Origin: Nematostella vectensis
Taxonomy: Eukaryota; Cnidaria; Anthozoa; Actiniaria; Edwardsiidae
Length of the DNA: 64,000 bases
Reading direction: 5' to 3'
NCBI RefSeq assembly: GCF_932526225.1
Contig: NC_064043.1
Location: 4,455,501-4,519,500, forward strand
Position 1 is the first letter of the stretch. Each line of letters starts with the position of its first letter. The position numbers were made by a program, and so were the translations under genes. Below, piece after piece: positions 48,401 through 60,400 of the stretch. The notes beneath the pieces are model-generated. The model was not told the DNA's origin and did not search any database. It worked only from the letters and a program-made list of their open reading frames with translations.

Positions 48401-51400
48401 CATTCTTCTCTATTACCCATCTATCACCATACTGTATATCACACCCACTTCACTCTCACACCCTTTTAGGCCCCTTCGTCTTGGTACGAATACCCGATCC
48501 ATACCCAAAAGGAGCCAACTATCACTATCTATCTCCTATTGGCCATCCATTAATTTCTTTTATACCCTCTGCATGCTTTCGGATATTATTCCCATCACCA
48601 GCCTTGTAATTTCACTTCAATTAATTTTCTAATTAAAAGCTCCCATAACACTCCACAAGATTGAATGATATGTTATCACAAGAAGGTATCAACAGGTAAT
48701 TATCACCTTCCTCCGAAGGTCAAACACACAGTTCTCCCCTAACATCTCACTGCTAGCCTATTTCTACCTCTCATACATAGCCACCACTCCAACCCTTACA
48801 GCCCCCAATGCAATACACCATATAAAATAGCCAAACGTACACACTTTAACCCAAGCACTAATGTCTATTACCACACAGCCACAGTTAAGCCCTGACGCCT
48901 CGGTACAAATACCAGATTCAAATCAATACTAATAATTGTCATTAACATGCTTCTCCTCATCCTCATCATCACCTCCAACATCAGCTTTCTTATCACCCTT
49001 AGTATCATCATCATTGATTCCATCATCATCAACACTACCTACATTATCACCACTTAAATCATTATTTAATCATCATCACCACCACCATCTTTGATACAGC
49101 AAAATTAATGTCATTTATCCTTAATAGTAACTGATGATATCTGTGTGTAATCTTCTAAAATGACAACTGATTATTACAGAATGATGATCAGATGACAGCC
49201 CTGTTTATGAAAATTGATTCTTCATCTGATGGAGAAATAAACTGGGTAAGAATACATTATTTCACTGCTTTCTCATTTTGAATGTGTGAATAAAATGTTT
49301 GTCAAGTCATTAATTAGGACTTCAGTTGCACAAACTAAAATACATATAATATAGCGTTGAGTTTTCAGGCCTTTGTTTTCCTTGGATACTGTATTTCCCC
49401 AACCAGGTTCCAATTTGAACATTAATTTTTTTACTGTGTTTGTGATTTCTCTGGACTGATAAATAGTTTGAATAGCATGATCTCGCTTTTAAATGCTAAC
49501 TTACTGGTTTAAAGAAAAAAATTGTTTTCTTTACCTGGCGAATGTTACAGGCTGTTGGTTTTTTAGTATTCACATCCGAAACTGTGATTTCCTATTCAGG
49601 ATGAGTTCTGTACATTTATGCAACTTGAATATGCAGAGAAGGAGGAATCATACTTTAGGTCAAAAGAGGTGAGAAAAAGTAAAAAAATTGATTTTTCTTA
49701 ACAAGAAGAAAGAGTATTTAAAGCAAAAAATTATTTTTCTCTACAAATTCAAAACTTTCACTATTGGAAATAGGCAACAGGTTTGTTTCTTTCTTATTGT
49801 TCTGTATTTTTTTAGACATCATTCCAGCTACCAGCACTCACTGAGAACTCTTCACAGAGGGAGCAAGTTATAAGAGTTTGCCATACATCGGACAATAATT
49901 TTTTAGTTGTTAGCCAGGTAAAAGGGATTTGAATTGACAGGTATGACACATGTTTGAGGTTACAGTTCACATTCAACCTAAAGAAGAATGGTTATTTGCA
50001 AAAAAAGGTTTTGTTTGGGTCACATTATCAACGGTAATAAAACTAAAAATGGAATTGACCGACTTGCAGGATGTAAGTAAAAATGTCTGAAATTAGACCT
50101 CATGACCTTTAGAGTTGCATTTACAGCAAAACAAAAATGTGCTAAAAGCAACTGTGAAATGTTGAATTTGCCCAATTTTCTTGCTCAAGGACAAGTAAAT
50201 TCCCAAGTAGCCTTATACATGGTGACATTATAACTTATGCTGTCATTCTTAATGTCTCTTTTCAGGATGGGCTAGTTTCATTTTGGTCACAGAATTTAGA
50301 GTTTAAAAGAATGAAGCATGTGAGTCAGAAGCAATCTTTTGCTTTTATACATGTTTTGGAACTTAAGTTCGCTAGCTTTTTCGGTGTATTGATTATATAT
50401 ATATATATATATCTCTTCTATTGCATATGTGTAGATTGAAAGTTCGTCCAAGAAAACAAAATGGATTACAGATTATGTTCTAATGCCACATTTCAACAAA
50501 TTCATCATTTCTACTGGGTAGGCTGAAGACTATTTAATTACACAGTTAATTTGGAATTTTTGTGGTGATGATTGATTAAGTGGATATATATTTTATTTTT
50601 CAGAGACCGTGAGATCCAGTTCTTTGAACTGTCTACATTTGAGCCTTATTGTCAGATTAGCGGCCTAGAAACCACACCTCTTCGTGTGGACTATTGGTAA
50701 GGTTTCTTATAGTAAACAGTATTATGAAAGCTGTTTTTTTTATGTCAGTAATTGCATTTGGATCATTTAGTTCTAGAATAGATTTAATATATTTCTCTCC
50801 CCACTGAGGGAAATCTATTAGACGACTCTCCAACTCCAGCAGGAAAAGTGTGACAGAAAAAGCTGTGTGAAATGGTCTTTGCTCAGAATGCCACATGGTT
50901 TTCACCCCTAAAAATACCTGATTTTTTTCTCTTGCAAATAATTTGCTTGGGCAACCTCTTACAATGTCAGACTGCCAATCTTAACCACTAAAAACATGTT
51001 CCCATACCAGATGAGGGTTACCTCCCCCAGGATAGATTGTGTTCAAAGGTCTTTTCATTTCTTGCGTCTTAAATTTTAGCTCACCAAGTACAGATGAGTG
51101 TATTATCATTTATGGAGATAGTCAGGTAATTATTTCCTCCTTTTTTATGGCTGGTATCGTTCTTCATAAAATACAAAACTGACATTAAAATGCTTCATTT
51201 TAGGGATGTGTTAATATATTTATAATGCATTCAACGGGAGAAACACTGAGGTATGTAAATTTTGTAGTCATGCTTTTAACTGATTGCCCCAAATAATACT
51301 TAGTCAAATAATTGGTGTGAAATTATTTTCCATCATGTGACATTACATACAGTATGTTGTTTTTAGGAACTGGAAGAAAATGCCGAAGGTTGAAGGCATT

Positions 51401-54400
51401 GCCAGTGTAAATATAGATAGGTAAGACCAAGGTTTTGCTTATACTTGGGTTATGGGTTATTGGGTTATTCTTGAGTATCAAATGCTTTGGGTGTCTGATC
51501 TTTTTGTATCCTTTTCCCCCAGTGTTGTCAATTCAGAGAATACCAAGTTTATCAGGTAATTGCAGTTTTTCTCAAATATTTTCCAAACAGTGCAGGCACA
51601 GATCAAGTGGTACTGTAGTTAAGTTTTTTTTAATCTCTTTTTATAGTTTTTTGTGTAATTTATGCATTTCCAACCTCTTTCAGGTTTTTTATTACCTTTT
51701 TTTGAGTCATTATCTATTTGATTATCTATTTGACACTGCTGCCTTCTCTTATGTACTATTCCTATTCACATTGTTAAGCATGCAAAAATTCCCCTTTTTC
51801 GCTGGCCTATTTTGCATATCTCAGGTAAGTCATTTGGCGCTAATCTGTGGGAGAGGTCAAGCACCTACCCCTGCTAGAGCCATCAACATATGTAGCTTCA
51901 GTTTAGTATAATTGTTGCCGAAGTCATCTGTTACCACCCATGTACTTTACTCTAAGTATGAACAGAATTACAATATATGCTTCTTGATGCACCAATTTGA
52001 AAGTTGATGTGATTTACTGCTTTTTTTTACCTTTAAGTCATCGTATTTTCTAGATGGAAAGTGCACAATGACTGGGTAGCCCAGCTGAAGTACTACGACT
52101 CTCTCAGAGCCGTCATCTCATGCTCGAATCACCAGGAAACAGCCCTTGTGATAGGTAGGTCACTAGGTTGTAGCAGGGAGGGAATTCCCTGGTTGTAGGC
52201 TCACAGTAGAAGTAGGTTGACCGCCAAAAACAGGTGAAAGAATTGCCATACACCTAACAGCTAATCCTGAATTGCCATAAGAAATTGCATTCACCACCCC
52301 TATTTAAGAGTACTGGATTTGCCCATGCAAACACCATGTCTTCTCAGGGCAAACAACGGGCAGCACCCATATCGAAGCCCAATTACGTGAGAACACCACG
52401 TCCCAAGGTGAACGCAAGAAAGCCGTTGCTGCTGTAGTCCGTGACAACCAGCCTCGGCGACGGCTCGACAGTGACCAGACCGTGTTCAGGGTGTACAAGG
52501 GTGTAAAGACTTTCGACTTTTGTAAAGAGAAGAATCTCATTGTGACCGGAGGTATGTAACAACAATTATTAATAGTTATTTCCAAGCACTACCAACCGTG
52601 CTTTTGCTGAGTCGTTCGCTTGAAGCTCCGAGCCATTGCCGAGAAGTACCGATTCATTATCGAAAAGTGAGAAGTACCGATTCATTTTGAAAAAGTGCCA
52701 AGATGTACCGATTCATTATCTTAAAGTGCCGAGAAGTACCGATTCATTTTCAAAAAGTGCCGAGTTATTTGCAAGTATATAGAACAAATTTAGCCCTTCA
52801 AAAGTACCTTGTTTTATTTTTGTTGTTGTTTTCACTTGGCACATTCTGTCTATGGTTCTGAGACTGTTTGTTCATTTAATAATATTATTTTTTGCTTTGT
52901 ATTAAGTAGAGGTTGTTATGCATTACTAGCGTTCTTTTGTGTTGGTTTGTGCGTCAAGTTTGATTTATATTCGGCCAATGCTTTGACGCTGTTCTTTTTC
53001 TTTTCCCATCTTAGGTATGGATAGACTGGTTCGTATGTGGAATCCGTATGTCCCAAGGTAGGCGTTTTATTGTATTTATATCTCCATCTACTGTAAATGG
53101 GACGAAAAACGATTCTGGTATGTGAATTTAGTTAATGAAATGTTTGGCTAGTTGCATGTACGTTTACGGGCCTATTTTTTTTAAAGCGCATCCGGTATGA
53201 CCCAATGTATTGCATAGTTTATTAGCTAACTAAAAAAAAAAAGGCTATTTTACTCCCATGGGATTATGATGATAATATAATTCTCTCAACCGTTTAATTA
53301 TACCTTAATTAAAACGGAATGCGTCGCCTCGCGATCGCTATCTGATTAATTGAGACGCCCGCAATCTAGGGGAAGAATAGAGTGCAATACAAGAGAGATA
53401 TGACCGCCGCATGGCAAATCGCTAGTTTATATGCGATAAACATCAAGTACAAGTAGTCTATGGTGGTAATAAAAGTTCCAGGAGAGCAATTTAGTGTTTT
53501 AAATGTAACGATAAATGATGCAGATTGCTTAGTCTTGTGTAAAAGTCTTGTTCTCAAGTCCTTTTCGGACCTCTGGGTGCCAGAGACTTGTGCGAGAACC
53601 TTCCGTATTCCTGCCCTTGTCCCAGGGCCTCGAACGTCTCTCTGTTACTGGCTACGATAGCTTGCGACACAAGCCAAGCGATCTAACCATTTTTTTTAAG
53701 AAGTAATTTTCAGAGACAGTGGGTGTGGTTAAGGGGGGCTCTTGTACTAAGAAAAAAAAAACACTCTGTTAACAACCCCTTAAAAACGTTAACTCTACAT
53801 CCAAGGGTTATGAATTGAAGAGAAATATTTTTTTTTTCGTGAAATTTGTGATATACCGAGGATTTATAATTCTCCTGCACAACCATCCTTAGTATTCGAA
53901 TACTGACACTGAGGACTGCAGGAGTCGAAGGATTGTCTTAATTTTTTATGCAATGTCAACCGTTTGATTGAACTTGTACAGCCTGTACAATTTTTAATCA
54001 ATATTGTATTTATCTGAATGATAAATCTGGATGATAAGTTTGGTTATCGCCTGTGTTTTCTAGTTTTCAACCCCCGTTAGCTCTTATTCTCACAATATGT
54101 TCACATCGCAACTTCATCATGAAAGAGGATGAGATGAGAAATTAGCTCCTGTGAAAAATGGCATGTTAGTGTCTTTGCTAAATAGCGCCCCCCGAACTGG
54201 ACAAAATTATGATCGATGAATGCGAAGCAATTAATCGTTTTTAATTTGGTATATTCAGGCCTACTGGAAGCAGTTGAGTGGTTCCAAATAATAATAATAC
54301 TTATTAAAATCTCTTTTGGTTTTCTCTAGTAAGCCGACAGGTATCCTTAGAGGCCATACCGCTCCAATCTTCCATTTGTTCATCGTGGCAGAAGACGACA

Positions 54401-57400
54401 GAATATTTAGTATATCCACCGACAAGACGGTTAAGGTTCGTGAATGGGTCTGTCATCACATATTATCTCTTCTGAGGAAATATCGAATTAAAGACACGGG
54501 GTCATTTGCTGTCAAATTATGAATGTAACATAATTTTCACAATTCCCAGTGTTTCAACTTCAGAGAGTAGAGGTGATAAGTAAATTATCCTCACATATAT
54601 AACTACTGGAGGGAATAGCGAAATAAAAACACTAGGCCCGACTATATGTTACAAAATAATTTTCACATTTCATTGATTCAACTTTAGTCACTGTGAATTT
54701 TTGTCCATCCTACCTTAAGATTTGTATTTATTTTTTATTCTGTCAAACTTTTTCAGGGACCCCCTTTTCAGTAACCAAGCCCATATGAACAGTCCCTATT
54801 GGGTTACGTAATTATCTCTCCCACATGGACCGTCTCCTCCGAATAAGTGCCTTGCCTAAACGTGTTATACTCTGTAGACTCCGTTGAAGAGTGGGAAGTA
54901 TCTAAAACTGACATTACTATTCGCAACAATGTTTTATCATTGAAAGCTTGTTTTGTTATGGGTTTTAAGGGAATCTTTATTGTTTGCACGTTGTGAAAAA
55001 AACACTTTCTATCTTTAAATTAATAAATACTTTATGTCTAAAAAGCCCGAAATAAAAGGTCTCTAAATTGAAATGCACTCGCCACTATAAACGGTCTCTA
55101 AATTGTGATGCAAACATCCTATGAATGCTCCTTAGATTGGAATGTGCAGTTACAGTAGAGTCTATAAGGCCCGCTATGAATGGTCTCTAAATTGTAATGC
55201 AATCGCCACTATGAATGGTCTCTTAATTTGGATGTGCACTTGCCAGGTATGGGATTTACACGACCAGAGTTGTCTGCTGACCGTCAGGCCGAAGGCGCAC
55301 AAGATTCGTGGCGACGTCTCAGGTACCTGATAGGGATATTTTGCAAAAAAAGACGTATGCGTATTTATAGACCCTCTTAAAGCCGCCGGTAGTTGTTACT
55401 TGAACAGTAATGCCTGCGTGCAAGATGATGACATTTTACCGCTCGCTTATCTAAACGTTACCCTTACACGCCGCAGCTAAATCAGTAGGAATTGAAAAAA
55501 AAAAGCCGCAGTATTTGGTTGATGTACAATTTTGTGGCATATTCTATGTAGCGGCTTACTACAGTCCGGGCGCTTTGACTTGAGAAGGAAAGCTAGCTGA
55601 GCTATGTCGCTACTCTTCTCCACTCTCCCGCTAGCTGAGCTATCTCGCTACTCTTCTCCACTCTCCCGCTAGCTGAGCTATCTCGCTACTCTTCTCCACT
55701 CTCCCGCTAGCTGAGCTATCTCGTCATTCTTCTTCACTCTCCCGCTAGCTGAGCTATCTCGTCATTCTTCTTCACTCTCCCGCTAGCTGAGCTATCTCGC
55801 TGCTCTTCTCCACTCTCCCGCTAGCTCAGCTATCTCGTCATTCTTCTTCACTCTCCCGCTAGCTGAGCTATCTCGTCATTCTTCTTCACTCTCCCTCTAG
55901 CAGAGCTATCTCGTTACTCTTCTCCACTCTCCCGCTAGCTGACCTATCTCGCTAATCTTTTCCACTCTCCCGCTAGCTGAGCTAACTCGTTACTCTTCTC
56001 CACTCTCCCCGCTAGCTGAGCTATCTCGTTACTTTTCTCCACTCTCCCGCTAGCTGAGCTATCTCGTTACTCTTCTCCACTCTCCCGCTAGCTGAGCTAT
56101 CTCGTCACTCCTCTCCACTCTTTCGCTAGCCGAGCTATCTCGCTACCCTCTACCACCTCCGCTAGCTGAGCTATCTCCTTACCCTTTTCCACTCTCCCGC
56201 TAGCTGAGCTACCTCGATACTTTTCGTCAATATCCTCATACAAGCTTTCCCTTTTTTTACTGCAGCGATTCACTACAACCCTTCGTCACGAGGGCTTGCG
56301 GTGGCCACGTCTGACCAAGTGGCACTTCTTCCGCTCAAGACAAAGTAAGAGACTTTCTAGACGACAAGTAGCAACCGGAAGTTAACGTTTTCCCTTCTTG
56401 ATTAAGTTTGCTTCAACGTAATGCTGTATTATGCGAGCCTACACAAGAAACCTGTTTGCGTTGCGGTAGCATTAAAAGCAAAACTCGCCTACTACCGGTT
56501 GCGTTCCTTCTGTTACACATCCTTCTGGAGGATCTAGGGACCCGAGCGGCCATTATATTGAAACTGACGGCTGTAGAATGGATAAACATTAAGCAAGGTT
56601 TCCAAATAACCGACATAATAAAGCACTGCCATGGGTCATCACCCTAGGCTGGCGCAATTAAGCATCCAATCTATGAGCATTAGCGTTCAAAATTCGTTGT
56701 TCGCCGATTGCCAAATGTTGTGTGGCGAATGTAATGCGCTTTTTAATATCTCGTGGCAGCCCGCTTTCCTGCGGGTGTGATTTTTATCCCGCGTGCCCTT
56801 TGCGATCAAATTGCTCGGTGCGCTCACTAAGTCATAACAAGGGCACGCAGGTTACGGAATTGTCAACACGGCTCTGCTGTAGTGTCACACGAGGGAAGCG
56901 AGCTGTATTAGAGCGTAACTTGTGAAAACCCGGCTCTATCATACCGTCGCTCGTAAAAACTCGGTTCTATCATAGCATAACTTGTGAAAACCCGGCTCTA
57001 TTATAACGTAACTTGTGAAAACCCGGCTCCATCGGTTTAATTACTCGCACGCCACCTTAAAAGTAATTTTAGGGTAAGTCCTTGGTTGCAGCTGGAGCCT
57101 GGTACTTAATCAAGTAGTTTTTACTAGAAGTTTTTTACATGCTTCCTCACCTAGACTCTCTTGTTATAATAGAGTCAATTAGAGATGATTTTTAAGAATA
57201 AGATTTTGAGAACAATCACTTGTTTACTGGTTTCTAAAAAGAAAACGCACTTCAATCTAAAATCCATATGCAAAAAACACAATAAAAGAAGGAACTTGGT
57301 TTCTTTTGTTTATATATATATATTATTTTTTTTTCTTGTAGCCAGTGATAAAGCCTGCTGCTTCAAACGCGTTCCTTTTCAAGTTTTTTCGTACTTACCG

Positions 57401-60400
57401 TTTGCGCCACACTCTTAGGCTGCAGCTACCTCCAGGCTTTGTCTGTATATTCTAGCATTGATATGAGGTGACGTTGGGTCAAAGACACACAGACAACCTG
57501 CGCGCGTCTGGTTAGACTTCAAAATTTGCGTTTCACCGCTTATCAATCAAGCAAGTAATTACTTCCTGATCGTTTCGTGGCCGATTTGATCAAAATGTTC
57601 TAGAAGGACTATTTTTGTTTGATTTATTAGCTAGCTATTTTCAGATGGGCACGATGTGGTGATTAAAAAAGAAAAACAAATGGGGAAATTCTGCCGCTAT
57701 TAGTCTTTAATTCCTTCTTCCTTTTTTTAGTGGGGTCGTAATTGTCACGTTTCGAGTACTTTCATTCGATTAGGTTTTTTTTACACGGATGTTTCTATTG
57801 ATATCTTTGATTTGCGCAACACTTGAAAGCAGCCCTTGGGGAATAGCTCATCCTACACATTCTTGGAGACCCTGTGGTGGTTGTGAGCCTTACCCAAGCG
57901 TCCCTTCCGGCGTGATTTCTTCTTGTCCAAATAAAGAAAGCGCTTTGCCCTCGAATGTAAGAAATGCATGGTTAGATCTAGTTTTTTGACAGAAAAATTA
58001 GGCTAGGGAAATAATAAAAACTTGATAAATCTAAAAATGTTTTTTTATAAATCGAGCTCCTGGTGGCACTCCAATGTGTAAGCGGTGTTTATTTTTACAT
58101 AACCTGAAAGTTATGACATGCATATATGCGGGGAACTTTATTATCTTCTGTCGAAAAATTACATCACTCCAGGTTTCTTCTTACGATCTTTTATAAGCTT
58201 ATAGTAATTTGGGCATTCCAATTTGTTTCCGCACACAGTAATTCCCACTGGAATGCCGAAATCTTCATAGCCAACTCTTTCTGTTAAAAAAATGAGCAAT
58301 AAATATTTGCTGTTGTAGAGAATAGAATTTATATTATAGTTGTACTGCATTTAAAATGGCCGCCGTTCTGAATTAGATTGATGTTTTTTATATCTTTTCC
58401 TGCGTGTGTATTTGACTACTATCCTAGTCAGCTTTACCTTTATTGCTTCCATTAAAATAGAAAACATTATTTTAAACTTATTTTTAAGTTTTCAACTTTA
58501 TTTACCAAATTTTATCAAAATTATATAGCAAAAGCTTTCCCAAATCATTCGATGAAAATTGGTGCTTTTCCACACCAGGTGTTATGCTAGGATGACAAAA
58601 AGACGGCTGATTGAGGCTCCTTAAACTGTTCATTAATCGATTCGTTTTCATTTCGCCTGGCTTAATTTAGAGATGTCGTGTTTGTCTCCAGGCCCTCGGC
58701 ACGTGACATGACCACCACGCACAAGGAGGCAGTCACATGTCTCAAGTACAACAAGAGCTTCAAACACGTGGTCACGGCATCAGAGGGATCGGTAGGTCTT
58801 ATGCAACAACACACGTTGAGCGCGCGCTCTGATTGTTTGTAACGCCATGCGATATCCTGGCGTGCATAGAATGTTGTCAACATTAATCATCTTTAGGGTG
58901 GCGCGCCGAGGTTTTGGCTTAACAGCTTATATTAAGTTCCCTATAGAAGAATCATTTTGGCGCGATTTTCGTAAATTTTCCACAATTTTCTACATCTGTG
59001 CTTTATCAGATTCCGCCAAGAGAGCATAAGATAAGAGAGGGACACTTTGGTATTACCCGCGCGCCATGTCGATTCCCAATCTGGCTATTTTTAGTAACCA
59101 CCACGCGCGTGAGGATTTGCTCCTTTTATTTTGTCCTACTCCCCCGCGGTTTGCGTGTTGCTGCTTTGCCAACCCGACAGGAATGAAACGAGATCATGTA
59201 AAATAACTCGGAAGAAGAAAACAAGTCTAACTTAAGTAAGCAAGATTGGCAAATATACTCACAGAAAGCTAAATCCCTGAATAGTTTGACTGTTTTGTAT
59301 GTCTGAGCGTCGAAGTCAAGTAAAGAAATAAGAAAAAACCGACAAGCGATAAAATGGCTGTGATACCGCGTTTGATTCAAATCCCGACTCCAGCTTGTAT
59401 AATAACAACACAATAATATAACATATAATAATAACAACATCAAAGAAGTACAGCAATATCTCCTTCTTTATTTTCTCACTATTACAAAAGCTCAGATACT
59501 TCAAGCTCGCTGGCTTTGATCATAACAAAAATGCATACCCTCGCTACAAGGATAGTTTTATTAAATAGATTTTTCTTGGATTCCTTCTCAATTCAACGGA
59601 ATATTCACAAAAATCAATATCATATCTAATGTCTAACTTACAGATTTCGTTTGGCCATTAGGAAGATAATGAATGTTGAGAAACCACTAAGAAGCAGCAA
59701 GTTAGAGCGGAAGCGGTGTTTGAAGCACGAGGTTTTCCGCTCTTGATTTTGAATGAAGTCTTTTTTTTTTTAAACGTTTTCAAAATCTTTTAATCCTCGA
59801 AGTACTACATCCCCTTAATAAACCGCAACTGCCCGTATCCTTGGTGCTAGAATGAAATTCTCGATGGTTTTTGTGCAAATAGGGTTTTTTTCGGATGTAA
59901 ATGCCAAAGCGCGGGGGTAGGGTGAGTAAAAATGCTCACGCGCAGTGGTGGGTGTGGTTACTAAAAATAGCCGGATTCGGAATCGACATTCCGTTAGATT
60001 CACTCTTGTGGAAATCAAATTATTTTTTTTCTTTTATGCAAGTTACATGGAAGCAATATTTTTATATTAAAATATAAATCTCGAAATCTTCGCTATGAAT
60101 TTTTTTGTAAATTCACAGTAACACCTTCCGATACTATAGCTTGAAGCACACGAATTGTTGGCTTAAAACTGACCTGTCAAACTTCTCCTTGTTTCTTTAC
60201 CAACATTATCAGTTTTAATAGTTTTGAATGTTCTTTTGGATAGTTTGTTATTCTGAGTTAGTTTGATCTTGAATTTCCTAAGGTTTGTCGTGTATGGGAC
60301 GTCGAGACAGGGCATGCAGTATTCGAATTCAACCAGCTACATGGGGACACGGCTATCACGTGCATGGCGTTCGACTCTACAGAGAGAAGGTAGGCTTTAT

